DNA of 64,000 nt from Nitrosomonas sp. (GCA_017879645.1 JAAEXZ010000011.1:1-64000); one strand, 5' to 3'; shown: positions 19,488 through 31,500, counted from the first letter of the stretch. Notes: generated from the letters alone by a model not told the origin. Program-made: numbers and translations.

Positions 19488-20903
19488 TCAAGGACTAACT
19501 GGTGGTTGATTGAGCTTAAGCCGCTCCATACGGTAGCGAAGGGACCGAACCGTGATGCCCAGTGATTTGGCTGCGATGGTCCGGTTGTAGTGACTCTGAT
19601 CCAGGGCCTTAACGATCGAATCCTTTTCGAGCTTGTCGAGAAAATCCTGCAGGGGCAGCGCGTCGTCCAGTTCCGGAGTGGTGGTGAGGTGCAGAGCTGG
19701 GGAGGGTAGGTCAGGGAGTTGTATTTCATTGCGACCAATCTGTGGTTCAGTTGATAACGCCAATGTTCTTTCCAGTATGTTTTCCAGTTCCCGGACATTG
19801 CCGGGGTAGTCATAATTCATCAATCGATCCATCGCCTCTTTTTTAAGACTGCATGGCGATCTGCCGGCTTCCCGGCACAGTTTGGCCATGATCTTTTCTG
19901 CCAGAAGTGGAATGTCCGTGCGCATTTCACGTAATGGCGGCATATTCAATTCGATCACGTTGAGGCGGTAATACAAATCCTGACGGAACTGCCCGTTTTC
20001 GATGCAATGCAGCAGTTTCTTGTGTGTGGCACTGATAATGCGAACATCCACGGGGATTTCCTGGGTATCGCCAATCCTCCGGACCTGCTTTTCCTGTATG
20101 ACTCTGAGTAGCTTGACCTGCATCGACAGCGGCAAATCGGCTACTTCGTCCAGAAACAATGTGCCGCCATTGGCTGCTAGGAAAAACCCGTTATGGTCCT
20201 TGTCGGCGCCAGTGAAAGCGCCTTTTTTATACCCGAAGAATTCACTCTCCATCAGATTTTCCGGGATTGCGCCACAGTTAACGGCAATGAAGACCTGCTG
20301 ATGGCGTGCGCTTCTTTCATGAATCATTCTGGCGGCCAATTCCTTGCCGGTGCCCGATTCGCCATGAATATGCACTGCTGCCTGACTGCGCGACAGTTTG
20401 TCGATAGTGGCGCGCAACTGGTGCATGGGTTGGGATTCTCCCAACAACAAGCGTTGCTGGCCACCGGCCTGACTGCTGGTTTCGGGTTGCAAAGGCGGGA
20501 GGTTTAATGCGGACTTCACCAGATCGCGTAGTTGCTTGAGGGAGACGGGTTTGGATAAATAATCGAAAGCGCCCGCTTTCAGGGCGGCAACAGCATTGTC
20601 AGTGGTTCCGTAGGCAGTGATGACAGCGACCGGCATGTCAGCGCAATGTTGGGCAATATACTTGACCAGATCGAGACCTTTGCCGTCGGGCAAACGCATG
20701 TCGGTCAGGCAGAGCTGAAATTTTCGTGATCTCAACAGCATTTGCGCGCCAGAAACGGACTGCGCACTCGCCACATTCAGTCCCATGCGTGCCAGAGTGA
20801 TTTCCAGCAATTCGATGATATCCGGTTCGTCATCGACGATCAGAATGTTGGGAACCGATGCTGGGCTGGATGAGTGCGCACCCCGCGACTTGCTCAATGG
20901 CAT
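19488..20903 (-). CDS. pilR: Sigma-54-dependent response regulator PilR (NtrC family)
   Basis: The 471-residue protein has three domains. The receiver has VDDEP and phospho-Asp68 in LCLTDMRLPDG. The AAA+ domain has Walker A GESGTGKE, the sigma-54-contacting GAFTGA loop and Walker B GGTLFLDEV. The Fis-type HTH at the end reads NRTIAAKSLGITVRSLRYRMERL. With PilS it normally activates pilA transcription for type IV pili. The start at ATG 20903 is chosen over the longer frame because GGTGGCAACTC precedes it and it overlaps the pilS stop by only 10 bp. No pilin gene is present here. Confidence 0.92.
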   Translation of the reverse strand: MPLSKSRGAHSSSPASVPNILIVDDEPDIIELLEITLARMGLNVASAQSVSGAQMLLRSRKFQLCLTDMRLPDGKGLDLVKYIAQHCADMPVAVITAYGTTDNAVAALKAGAFDYLSKPVSLKQLRDLVKSALNLPPLQPETSSQAGGQQRLLLGESQPMHQLRATIDKLSRSQAAVHIHGESGTGKELAARMIHERSARHQQVFIAVNCGAIPENLMESEFFGYKKGAFTGADKDHNGFFLAANGGTLFLDEVADLPLSMQVKLLRVIQEKQVRRIGDTQEIPVDVRIISATHKKLLHCIENGQFRQDLYYRLNVIELNMPPLREMRTDIPLLAEKIMAKLCREAGRSPCSLKKEAMDRLMNYDYPGNVRELENILERTLALSTEPQIGRNEIQLPDLPSPALHLTTTPELDDALPLQDFLDKLEKDSIVKALDQSHYNRTIAAKSLGITVRSLRYRMERLKLNQPPVSP

Positions 20904-22462
20904 GAGTTGCCACCGCGTGCTGTGATCCTGAAATACCCGCCGGTAGGGCTTTCGATGCATTCAAGGGAAGCGAGATTGGTTTCGCACATTTCACGGGCGA
21001 TGTATAACCCCAGGCCGGTGCCATTCGTGGCAGTGGTATAAAAGGGTTCAAAAATCTGTTTCAGATGTTGGGGATCCACCCCTGGACCATCATCGATAAG
21101 ATTCAGCTGGATTGTGTTGCCGGAGACTGAAGTCAATTCGATGCGAATGCTGCCAGGTTGCTTGCAGCAGTGCCGCCATGCGTTGCGGCACAGGTTCCAT
21201 AGTACCTGATTCAGGTGATCGCGGTTAAAGCTGATGAATGCCTGTGTGTTCACAGTAATTTTGAACCTGTTTGTGTCGATACTTTCGATCAGACAGAAAT
21301 CTTCCAGAAAGGTTTGAATGAAATCGTGCAAGTTGATTTCGCTCTGTTTCGTGACGTGATGTCGGTTCAATTGCAGGATGTCCTGTACGATTCGGCTCAG
21401 GCGCTGCGTATTGTCTTGAATGATGTGTACCAGGCGATTTGCGATTGGATCTTGCGCCAGTTCTTCTTCCAGTAGCTCGGCAGCATGATGAATGGCTGAT
21501 AATGGATTGCGTATCTCATGTGCGATATTGGCTGTCAGTCTGCCCAGTGCCATCAATTTGATTTGCTGGAACTGTTCCTGCAAACGCTCCATATCCTCGA
21601 GAAAGATGACCACGCCGCTGCGCAAATCAGACTGAATGGGCAGAAAACGGGTGCGAACCAAGGTATTGCTGTGTTCGAGGCGAAGCAGATCGGAGTTGTT
21701 GGAATTACTTTCTTGCCAGTGGCTGATCCGGTGGGCTATTTCCGGCGCGCATTCAGAGAGTTTGAGAGAAGTACCGGAAACTGAAGTCGAATTCAGCTTT
21801 AACAATTTATCGGCATAACTGTTACGCTGCCGGATGACGCCCTGTGCATCGACCACCAGTACACCTTCTTGCAGGTCCTGAATGACCAGTTGATTGATCT
21901 GTGCCATTTGAGCCAGGTCGGTATCATGCTCTTTGATGAGCTGTTCATTGGTTCGGGTGCATTTGGCCAGGTAGTGGGCGAGCCAGGATACTGCGAAATA
22001 GGCAATACACAACAGCCCCACTTGGGAGTATTGCGGAATGTGGGATGAAAGGATTGCGGCGGTGTACATTTCCTGTAGAAACAATCCCAGAGTGGCCAGG
22101 CAAGCAAACAGGAGCGACATTCTGCCTCTGCCGATCATTCCGGCACCGGCTAGAGTGATCAGCAACAAGGCGCCAAGACCGCTTTGCAGTCCACCGCTGG
22201 CAAACAGCATGATCGAGAAAAAAACGATGTCACTGAAAACCTGGATGAATAACTGCCAGTTGAATCCTGGAAAGCGCAGGTTGATCAGTAGCATGGATGC
22301 GCTGCCAAGAATCAGGTAACCCAGAGTCGCGTGAATGAACAGTGGTGCTTCGATTGAGCCGAGCTGTGTCACTTCCAGCTTCCATGCCACGGTTAATAAA
22401 AAGAAACCTGTGCATACCCGGTACAGATTAAAATAGAACAGTGCCCGCCAGGATGATTGCAT
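20894..22462 (-). CDS. pilS: Sensor histidine kinase PilS
   Basis: PilS monitors pilin in the inner membrane and controls PilR. The protein has six closely spaced helices (roughly the first 160 residues), a PAS domain with DLQEGVLVVDAQGVIRQRN, a HisKA box in TANIAHEIRNPLSAIHHA and an ATPase domain with NLCRNAWRH, DDGPGV and GTGLGLYIA. The start is uncertain. The frame opens at a GTG at 22540, but the ATG at 22462 (GGGAATCCGAT before it) gives a PilS-like N-terminus. It is immediately followed by, and overlaps, pilR. Confidence 0.92.
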   Translation of the reverse strand: MQSSWRALFYFNLYRVCTGFFLLTVAWKLEVTQLGSIEAPLFIHATLGYLILGSASMLLINLRFPGFNWQLFIQVFSDIVFFSIMLFASGGLQSGLGALLLITLAGAGMIGRGRMSLLFACLATLGLFLQEMYTAAILSSHIPQYSQVGLLCIAYFAVSWLAHYLAKCTRTNEQLIKEHDTDLAQMAQINQLVIQDLQEGVLVVDAQGVIRQRNSYADKLLKLNSTSVSGTSLKLSECAPEIAHRISHWQESNSNNSDLLRLEHSNTLVRTRFLPIQSDLRSGVVIFLEDMERLQEQFQQIKLMALGRLTANIAHEIRNPLSAIHHAAELLEEELAQDPIANRLVHIIQDNTQRLSRIVQDILQLNRHHVTKQSEINLHDFIQTFLEDFCLIESIDTNRFKITVNTQAFISFNRDHLNQVLWNLCRNAWRHCCKQPGSIRIELTSVSGNTIQLNLIDDGPGVDPQHLKQIFEPFYTTATNGTGLGLYIAREMCETNLASLECIESPTGGYFRITARGGNSCH

Positions 22463-22554
22463 ATCGGATTCCCGGCTCATTCTGGGAACAAGTGGCCAGG
22501 ATAAGGCCTGCTGCATGCTATGCGTGGTGTGAATAGTCACGATGTATGATTCTG

Positions 22555-22776
22555 CTAGTATTTCGAGTTGATGTAGCGATTGCGGTGTTCATTGCAACAG
22601 AAATATTTGCTGTCCGGGCTGCAGATGGCCTCGCTTCTAGGTAAATGAATGCTGCAATGGATGCAGCTCACCATGTCTTCCACTGGTTTGGCAGACATGT
22701 TTTTCTTGGGTTGACTTTTCTTGATTAACCAGTAAATGAGTGCTGCGATGGTAATGAAAAAAATGAACTTTCCCAT
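22555..22776 (-). CDS. PP0621 family small membrane protein
   Basis: The protein has about 73 residues. An N-terminal membrane helix (GKFIFFITIAALIYWLI) is followed by a basic linker and a cytoplasmic zinc-ribbon-like segment with C-x2-C ... C ... C-C (VSCIHCSIHLPR, AICSPDSKYFCCNEHRNRY). This matches the PP0621 family usually encoded just upstream of pilS in betaproteobacteria, as here. An ATG six codons upstream is also possible. Function is not known; metal binding by the cysteines is an inference. Confidence 0.8.
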   Translation of the reverse strand: MGKFIFFITIAALIYWLIKKSQPKKNMSAKPVEDMVSCIHCSIHLPRSEAICSPDSKYFCCNEHRNRYINSKY

Positions 22777-23026
22777 ATCGTTATTTGATCTCACTTTAAA
22801 GATGGCCGTTTAAGTGACTACCGGATTGGGAATCAGCATAGCAACTTTTTGTCGGAGCAAAAGTTGGATTAACCCCGTTTTAGGTACCTAAAAGCTGAAG
22901 ATGGGAGGAATGCCAGAATGACTTTCGTCCAAGATGCTGATTGGATGAAAAAAATAAGAAATTTGGCTTTTTTAAGAGGGGTATTTCTGAGTTTTGGGAG
23001 CGAGTTGAAAGATGGAAGGAGGCATG

Positions 23027-23989
23027 TTAGTGATTGCGAATGATGGAAAATTCCGCCAGTTGCATCAGGCAGGTTTTGTTTTCTGATTCGGGTAGATTGG
23101 AAATGGCCGCCGTGGCTGTGGCGATTTCGGCCTCGGCGCACTGTTTGGCGTAATCCAGCGCTTTGGTTTGTTGAATGATATTGAGTACGGGCTGAAACCC
23201 ATCCTTGCCACCATCCTCGATGGCCTTGCGGATGATCTCGCTTTGTTCCTGGGTGCCCACGCGCATGGCATAAATCAGGGGCAGTGTTGGCTTGCCTTCG
23301 GCTAGATCGTCACCGAGATTTTTACCGATGTCCTGTCCCGAATAATCCAGCGTATCGTCGATGAGTTGAAAAGCCGTTCCCAAGTGCATGCCATAAACCG
23401 CCATGGCTTCTTCCTGTTCCGGCGTGGTTTTGCTCAGAATGGCGCCGAGTCGACTGGCTGCTTCAAACAATTTGGCAGTCTTGTAACGAATGACCTGTAA
23501 ATAATTTTCTTCTGTGACATAGGGGTCGCGACAGTTGAGTAACTGTAGTACTTCACCTTCGGCTATCGTGTTGGTGGCATCAGCCAGCACTTGCATGACA
23601 CGCATGTCGTTGACCCCGACCATCATCTGAAAAGCGCGGGAATAGAGAAAATCACCGACCAGAACACTCGCTGCATTGCCAAATAGCGCATTGGCGGTTT
23701 CTCTGTTGCGTCTTAACTCGGATTCGTCGACGACATCGTCGTGCAGCAGTGTCGCTGTGTGAATGAATTCAATAACCGCTGCCAGGTCATAATGATGCTT
23801 TCCCGAGTAACCAAAGGCACCTGCGGACAAGATGACCAATGCTGGGCGTAAACGTTTTCCACCACTGTTGATAATGTATTCGCTGATCTGGCGAATGAGT
23901 AAAACATGAGAGTGTAATTTTTCTCGAATGACATCATCTACAACGCTCATGTCCTGAGCGATAAAACTTCTAATATGTTCGATCGACAC
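23027..23989 (-). CDS. ispB: Octaprenyl diphosphate synthase
   Basis: IspB extends farnesyl diphosphate to the C40 side chain of ubiquinone-8. The 320-residue protein has GGKRLRPALV, the first Asp-rich motif LLHDDVVDESELRR and the second motif LIDDTLDYSG, which bind Mg-diphosphate. The start is GTG (23989), preceded by AAGGTTG. It is divergent from rplU, the usual arrangement in betaproteobacteria. Confidence 0.95.
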   Translation of the reverse strand: MSIEHIRSFIAQDMSVVDDVIREKLHSHVLLIRQISEYIINSGGKRLRPALVILSAGAFGYSGKHHYDLAAVIEFIHTATLLHDDVVDESELRRNRETANALFGNAASVLVGDFLYSRAFQMMVGVNDMRVMQVLADATNTIAEGEVLQLLNCRDPYVTEENYLQVIRYKTAKLFEAASRLGAILSKTTPEQEEAMAVYGMHLGTAFQLIDDTLDYSGQDIGKNLGDDLAEGKPTLPLIYAMRVGTQEQSEIIRKAIEDGGKDGFQPVLNIIQQTKALDYAKQCAEAEIATATAAISNLPESENKTCLMQLAEFSIIRNH

Positions 23990-24067
23990 AATACAACCTT
24001 AAAGAAAACGCTATGTTAGAAATGACAATACCCCAGTGTCAAGGACAAAAGCACACAAGTTAAATTT

Positions 24068-24098
24068 TTACCACAAATAATAATGATCTATGTATAAT
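24068..24098 (+). promoter_or_regulatory. Probable sigma-70 promoter of rplU-rpmA
   Basis: A perfect -10 box TATAAT (24093-24098) lies 36 bp before the rplU start codon. The best -35 candidate is TACCAC (24069-24074), with 18-bp spacing, which is weak. It reads toward the ribosomal protein operon. Confidence 0.5.
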
Positions 24099-24134
24099 CC
24101 CCGGTTCTGTAAAAGGGAAGCATGGAGTTTAAAA

Positions 24135-24446
24135 ATGTATGCGGTCATAAAAACCGGCGGTAAGCAATATCGTATCCAGGTTGGTGAAAAACTTAAAATA
24201 GAACAGATTGAAGCCGAGAGCGGTGCAGAGCTCATTCTGGATCAAGTTTTAATGGTGGCTGATGGCGACAAGGTTTCAATGGGTAAACCGCTTGTCAATG
24301 GCGCGAAAGTAAGTGCAACGGTACTTGCACACGGCCGGCATGACAAGATTCGCATCTTCAAGATGCGTCGCCGCAAGCATTACCAGAAGCATCAAGGGCA
24401 CCGGCAGAATTATACTGAAATACAGATTACGGGAATTTCAGCTTAA
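24135..24446 (+). CDS. rplU: 50S ribosomal protein L21
   Basis: L21 is a 103-residue 23S rRNA-binding protein. It starts [14 protein letters not shown] and contains the C-terminal basic stretch [14 protein letters not shown], both diagnostic. The start at ATG 24135 follows GGAGTTTAAAA. rpmA begins 10 bp after the stop; the two are co-transcribed. Confidence 0.97.
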   Translation: MYAVIKTGGKQYRIQVGEKLKIEQIEAESGAELILDQVLMVADGDKVSMGKPLVNGAKVSATVLAHGRHDKIRIFKMRRRKHYQKHQGHRQNYTEIQITGISA

Positions 24447-24456
24447 GGAGTAACGA

Positions 24457-26986
<2,530 letters not shown>

Positions 26987-27043
26987 GCAAAGCGTCAATC
27001 ACGATAACTGACACGGTTTTATCCGTCAGTGGATACAATATCT

Positions 27044-28135
27044 ATGCAATTTGTCAAAAGCGATCAACGTATTGTGGCCGTCGACTGGCTGCGTGGCATC
27101 GTCATGATCCTGATGGCATTGGATCATGCTTCGTGGTTTTTCAACGAACAACGCATTTTTGCCGATTCGGTATTACTATACGAACCCGGCACCCACTTTG
27201 CAGCCGATCAATTTTTCACGCGCTGGATAACGCACATCTGTGCCCCTACCTTTCTTTTTCTTGCCGGTGTCTCGATTGCTATCAGTCACGTGCAACGACA
27301 GCAACAAGGCATCAATCACGAAATCATTGACCGCGAACTGCTATGGCGTGGAGCTTTTATTGCTTTGCTGGATATCGTGCTATTTTCATGGATTGGCGGA
27401 AAGCCGGTACTGCAGGTGTTATATGCGATCGGTATCAGCATGATGCTGATGGTGTATCTACAACGACTGGGTTCCGCCATGGTGGTGGGGTTGGCCATCG
27501 CAATCATTGTGGGCGGAGAATGGTTGCTAATGATGTGGTGGCAACCGGGTGGTCAGGTTCCGTTCTGGCTGGCCCTTACCTTTGCTCCCGACCTCGGTGA
27601 AACCTATACCATACTCTATCCGGCTTTGCCGTGGCTTGGCATGATGATGCTGGGCTGGGTACTGGGTTCATATTGGATGTATGTATCGCCAGCCCTGATA
27701 ATGCGATGCGGATGGTTTGCACTGACGCTGTTCGTTGTTCTTCGGGGTTTTGATGGATATGGCAATATGTTCATGCACCTGGAAGGCAATACCCTGGTCG
27801 ATTGGTTGCATGTCAGTAAATATCCGCCGAGTTTGGCCTACACGCTGCTGGAGTTGGGGTTGATGGCGATTCTGCTGTCATTGTTGATGCGACTTGAGTC
27901 ATTCCTGTCATACATCAACCCTAACGGTCCGGTACTGATATTCGGACAAACCGCGTTGTTTTTCTATCTTGCTCATTTTGGTGTGCTGGTGTTGCTGAAG
28001 CTCTTTTTTGAGCGTGGCAGCCTGGAACAGACTTATCCCATATCCTTGCTTGCGCTGATCATTCTGTATCCGGTTTGCCGCATTTACCGTAGTTTGAAGT
28101 GGCGTTATCCGCAGACTTTACTTCGGTTTCTGTGA
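27044..28135 (+). CDS. DUF1624-type (heparan-alpha-glucosaminide N-acetyltransferase-like) membrane protein
   Basis: The protein has about 363 residues and roughly ten helices. The N-terminal pattern RIVAVDWLRGIVMILMALDHASWFF and later CAPTFLFLAGVSIA are typical of DUF1624/HGSNAT-like acyltransferase-fold membrane proteins, in which the Asp/His near the first helix are conserved. The substrate in bacteria is unknown; transfer of an acetyl group across the membrane to an envelope sugar is a guess. A GTG five codons upstream is an alternative start. It follows proB on the same strand but is not obviously part of its pathway. Confidence 0.8.
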   Translation: MQFVKSDQRIVAVDWLRGIVMILMALDHASWFFNEQRIFADSVLLYEPGTHFAADQFFTRWITHICAPTFLFLAGVSIAISHVQRQQQGINHEIIDRELLWRGAFIALLDIVLFSWIGGKPVLQVLYAIGISMMLMVYLQRLGSAMVVGLAIAIIVGGEWLLMMWWQPGGQVPFWLALTFAPDLGETYTILYPALPWLGMMMLGWVLGSYWMYVSPALIMRCGWFALTLFVVLRGFDGYGNMFMHLEGNTLVDWLHVSKYPPSLAYTLLELGLMAILLSLLMRLESFLSYINPNGPVLIFGQTALFFYLAHFGVLVLLKLFFERGSLEQTYPISLLALIILYPVCRIYRSLKWRYPQTLLRFL

Positions 28136-28222
28136 CAGACTGATTCAGTCTGCATTCATATTGATCGCTGTAAATTGGCAGCATCCTGTCTGGATTTAGT
28201 CAACATGAAAAAGGAGGCTGTA

Positions 28223-28537
28223 ATGAAAACGATCAATTCGACCCGCACCTATGTTTTGTTATCCCTGATGGCTTTTACCCTGATGTCCCCTGTACTCGCA
28301 GAGGCCGGCAGGGGACATCATCATGGTCACCATCACCACGGACACCATCATGGGCATCATCATCACCATCATCATGCGGGGGGATATGGTTATGTCTACA
28401 ACCAGCCACCGCAGGTATATATTAGCCAACCCTATTATGCCCAGCCGCGTTACTATCCTGCACCGGTTTATAGTTATCCGCCCAGCATGTTTCTGGGGAT
28501 CGATACCGGGAATGCAGGCTTTATGTTACGCTACTGA
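28223..28537 (+). CDS. Secreted His-rich and Tyr/Pro-rich small protein
   Basis: The protein has 104 residues. The start is fixed by a perfect AAGGAGG seven bases before ATG. A signal peptide (about 1-30, LMAFTLMSPVLAEAG) is followed by a stretch that is mostly His and Gly (about 33-56, e.g. HHHHHHHAGG) and then a Tyr/Pro-rich tail (YVYNQPP, YYAQPRYYPAPVYSYPP). It probably sits in the periplasm or envelope and may bind Ni, Cu or Zn. It has compositional similarity to the Gly/Tyr-rich protein at 47359-47757. No known family is recognised. Confidence 0.75.
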   Translation: MKTINSTRTYVLLSLMAFTLMSPVLAEAGRGHHHGHHHHGHHHGHHHHHHHAGGYGYVYNQPPQVYISQPYYAQPRYYPAPVYSYPPSMFLGIDTGNAGFMLRY

Positions 28538-28615
28538 CCGCTCAGACGGGTAACCATACCCGGATTGGACTTGTAGAATACCGGCCTTGGGGAAAAAGGA
28601 TACTTGGGATAACGT

Positions 28616-28912
28616 ATGAAAAATGGGTGGCGATGTGTTTTGATCGGTATGCTGATGTTGGCAAATATCTCACCCCCGGCATGGGCAGAAGAGCGACGCC
28701 GAGCCGTGAGAGGGCAGCCTGGCAATACGGGTGGAACCGCAGATATAACGGAACAGAAAGCCATCGCGATCGCAAAACAACACTTCGTCGGTCGGGTACT
28801 CGCTATCCAGTTCTCGGACCACATCTATCGCATCAAGATTCTGAGTTCACAAGGCACATTGCATACGGTATTGATCGATGCGACAAACGGCAGTCTTGTA
28901 TCGAATCACTAA
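28616..28912 (+). CDS. PepSY-domain periplasmic protein
   Basis: The 98-residue protein has an N-terminal signal peptide ending PPAWA and then a PepSY domain (about 45-98): TEQKAIAIAKQHFVGRVLAIQF...YRIKILSSQGTLHTVLIDATNGSLV. PepSY proteins encoded directly ahead of a PhoP/PhoQ-like pair, as here (the response regulator starts 36 bp downstream), are a common arrangement. They are thought to modulate or report on the sensor's periplasmic signal. That function is inferred. Confidence 0.85.
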   Translation: MKNGWRCVLIGMLMLANISPPAWAEERRRAVRGQPGNTGGTADITEQKAIAIAKQHFVGRVLAIQFSDHIYRIKILSSQGTLHTVLIDATNGSLVSNH

Positions 28913-28948
28913 TTCACCTGTACTGTACAGCTATTCCGGAAAAATACT

Positions 28949-29635
28949 ATGCGCATACTTGTGATTGAAGACGAAATCAAACTCCAGCAACAGATTCGGC
29001 AACAATTGGAGGCAGCGGGTTACATGGTCGATACCTGTGGTGATGGAAATGAGGGCCTGTTTCTGGCCAGTGAATATCCACTCGATGCGGCCATTATCGA
29101 TATCGGGTTGCCGGGCAAGTCGGGTCTGGAGGTAATCAAGACATTGCGCGATCAGGGCAGTTTGTTACCGATTCTGATTCTGACAGCCCGGAGTAGCTGG
29201 CAGGACAAGGTTCAGGGACTGGAAATGGGAGCAGACGATTATCTGACCAAACCTTTTCAGATGGAAGAATTACAGGCGCGGATCAAGGCGTTGTTGCGGC
29301 GCGCAACCGGCATTCCGCAAACACTATTGGAGTGCGGCCCCATTGCACTCGATGTAGCCGCGCAGTCGGTAACCGTTTACGATCAGGTCATCGACCTGAC
29401 CTCGTTTGAATATCGCTTGTTGGAAGAATTAGTGCGTCATCATGGCGAAGTTCTGTCCAAGCATACCTTGAGTGATTATCTGTATCCCCATGACGAGGAT
29501 CGTGACAGTAATGTGCTGGAAGTCATGGTTGGGCGTCTGCGTCGCAAACTTGACCCGGATGGAACACTGAATCCGATTGAAACCATGCGGGGCAGGGGGT
29601 ATCGGTTTACTCTGGCTTGCAATAAATCTGCATGA
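28949..29635 (+). CDS. OmpR/PhoP-family response regulator
   Basis: The 228-residue protein has a receiver domain with IEDE, phospho-Asp51 in AAIIDIGLPG and the switch lysine in LTKPF. It is followed by a winged-helix domain with SFEYRLLEELVRHHGEVLSKHTL and VMVGRLRRKL. The stop overlaps the sensor kinase start by 4 bp (ATGA). Together with the PepSY protein upstream it forms a three-gene envelope-sensing operon. Confidence 0.94.
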   Translation: MRILVIEDEIKLQQQIRQQLEAAGYMVDTCGDGNEGLFLASEYPLDAAIIDIGLPGKSGLEVIKTLRDQGSLLPILILTARSSWQDKVQGLEMGADDYLTKPFQMEELQARIKALLRRATGIPQTLLECGPIALDVAAQSVTVYDQVIDLTSFEYRLLEELVRHHGEVLSKHTLSDYLYPHDEDRDSNVLEVMVGRLRRKLDPDGTLNPIETMRGRGYRFTLACNKSA

Positions 29636-30972
29636 TGTCCTTAAATCAGCGCATTTTATTCAGCGCAACACTGGTTCTACTCGCCTCGATCATTGTGATT
29701 GCATTGACTCTGGATCGTGCATTTTACGATAGTGCACGTATCGGTGTGCAGGATCGCCTGCTGGCCAAGTTATTGATGCTGATGGGGGATACCGAAATCG
29801 ATGAGTCCGGTGCGCTGGATGTCTCCACCAATCTGCTCGATCCGGAATTTGGACATTTGCATTCGGCGGCCTATGCTTTTATCTTTGACCAGAATCACCA
29901 GGTCGTTTGGCGCTCGACTTCGTCGCTGAACAAACCGATTCCGGAAGTGGTGTTTCTGGAAAAGGGGCGGCAACAATTTACCCAGATCATGAACGATGGT
30001 TATCTGCACTTCATGCACAGTTATGGCGTGGTATGGGAAACACCGACAGGTGATTATCCATTGACGTATTCCGTTGTCATCAATACCGATCTGTTCGATG
30101 CGCAGATCGAACGCTATCGTGAAGATCTGTGGGGTGGGCTTGCGGCCATGGCAATTTTGCTACTGGTCGCGCAAATGCTGGCTTTGCGCTGGGGACTGCA
30201 ACCCCTGCGCAAGGTGTCGGCGGATCTGGCTGCCATCGAATCAGGATTGCAGGAAAAACTCAAGGGTGAATATCCCAGCGAATTGAAGCTGCTGACGGAT
30301 AGCATTAATTCCCTGATCAATCATGAGCATAAACAGCAGAAGCGCTACCGAAACGGCCTGGCCGATCTGGCGCATAGCCTGAAAACGCCACTGGCGATCC
30401 TGCAAGGGGCGGTCAACAGCGAGGATGAAGAATCGGTGCGGCGCAAGATCATCCAGGAGCAGATTGATCGCATCGACAACATCATTCAATACCAGTTGCG
30501 TCGCGCTGCCACTGCAGGCAGTTCGCCAGGCATGGGGTTGATCAGCCTGCGCCCGATAATGGACAAGATCGTCACGACAGTCAGCAAGGCATATCGCAGC
30601 AAACAGCCAGTTATCACCATTACGGGTGACGACAACATCAGTCTGCGCATAGACGAGGGCGATCTGATGGAGCTGTTGGGCAATCTGGTCGACAATGCTT
30701 TCAAATGGTGTCGAAATAGGATTCAGATCCATGCGTTTTATCAGGACCAATGGACCGTGATTCAGGTCAGGGATGATGGTCCGGGTATCCCACCGCACGA
30801 AATTGCGCGTATCCTGGAGCGCGGCGTCCGTGCAGACCAATCCACGCCAGGGCATGGCATAGGTATGGCTATCGTGCGCGACATCATGCAGGTTTACGGT
30901 GGCGAGCTATCGATCGAGAATCATTCCGAAGGCGGTGCCTGCATGACAATTCGGATCAAACGCAGCAAATGA
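29632..30972 (+). CDS. PhoQ-like sensor histidine kinase
   Basis: The 446-residue kinase has helix 1 at about 7-25, a periplasmic domain of about 140 residues, helix 2 near 165-185, HAMP, and an atypical HisKA box DLAHSLKTPLAILQGA that is characteristic of PhoQ-like kinases. The ATPase domain has NLVDNAFKW, DDGPGIPP and GHGIGMAIV. It is translationally coupled to the response regulator. The stimulus may involve the PepSY protein and divalent or other cations; this is not shown by the sequence. Confidence 0.93.
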   Translation: MMSLNQRILFSATLVLLASIIVIALTLDRAFYDSARIGVQDRLLAKLLMLMGDTEIDESGALDVSTNLLDPEFGHLHSAAYAFIFDQNHQVVWRSTSSLNKPIPEVVFLEKGRQQFTQIMNDGYLHFMHSYGVVWETPTGDYPLTYSVVINTDLFDAQIERYREDLWGGLAAMAILLLVAQMLALRWGLQPLRKVSADLAAIESGLQEKLKGEYPSELKLLTDSINSLINHEHKQQKRYRNGLADLAHSLKTPLAILQGAVNSEDEESVRRKIIQEQIDRIDNIIQYQLRRAATAGSSPGMGLISLRPIMDKIVTTVSKAYRSKQPVITITGDDNISLRIDEGDLMELLGNLVDNAFKWCRNRIQIHAFYQDQWTVIQVRDDGPGIPPHEIARILERGVRADQSTPGHGIGMAIVRDIMQVYGGELSIENHSEGGACMTIRIKRSK

Positions 30973-31023
30973 AAGGGCTGTAACCGGATAACTCGGTAAA
31001 AGCAGGATTGTTTTTTTTACGTT

Positions 31024-31296
31024 TTAAGCCTTGAGCAGTGTCCAGATACCGATCAGGATGAATCCCGTTCCAGCGATGTATTGCAGATGTCTGGTGCTGA
31101 TGTGATCGGAAATGAAACTGCCTGCCAGTACACCCAATGCCGAAGTAGCAATGAGTGCCAATGATGCACCCACGAAAACAGTCAGTTTGCTGACTTCCTT
31201 GTCGGCAGCGAACAGCATGGTCGCCAATTGCGTTTTGTCACCCAGTTCCGCGATGAACACAGTTGCAAAAACCGACAGTAAAATTTTGTAATCCAC
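31024..31296 (-). CDS. Half-size Gdt1/TMEM165 (UPF0016) family membrane protein
   Basis: The protein has 90 residues and three helices. The family signature E-L-G-D-K-T-Q appears once, at about residue 17 (FIAELGDKTQLATMLFA). Full-length members have two such repeats and transport Mn2+ or Ca2+; half-size members must pair with themselves or a second subunit. No second half-gene is adjacent. A yybP-ykoY-type riboswitch was looked for upstream and not recognised. A cation export role is inferred from the family. Confidence 0.85.
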   Translation of the reverse strand: MDYKILLSVFATVFIAELGDKTQLATMLFAADKEVSKLTVFVGASLALIATSALGVLAGSFISDHISTRHLQYIAGTGFILIGIWTLLKA

Positions 31297-31417
31297 GATG
31301 AGCTCCCAAACGAGAAAAGTAGCTCATTATGCCTGACATTCAGCAATGTCCCGCATTGTGTAATCTACAGACCAGCATTGGAATGATCGCGACTTTCGAT
31401 ACAATGGAGATGATGCC

Positions 31418-31489
31418 ATGATGACGATCAGATCGATTGCCCTGATCTTGGACGGGCATCCGGACGGTTATGATGAATTGATGAAGTGA
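31418..31489 (+). CDS. Possible 23-residue leader peptide ahead of the alcohol dehydrogenase gene
   Basis: An ATG at 31418 preceded by GGAG (31406-31409, 8-base spacing) opens a 23-codon frame ending TGA at 31487. The stop touches the AAAGGAGG of the downstream gene, so coupling of translation is possible. Codon content offers no clear attenuation logic, and the frame could be chance. Confidence 0.3.
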   Translation: MMTIRSIALILDGHPDGYDELMK

Positions 31490-31500
31490 AAGGAGGCAAA

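Noticed and set aside
31297..31417. Possible manganese riboswitch upstream of the Gdt1-type gene
   Set aside because: No yybP-ykoY core sequence or suitable paired stems could be found in the short leader.
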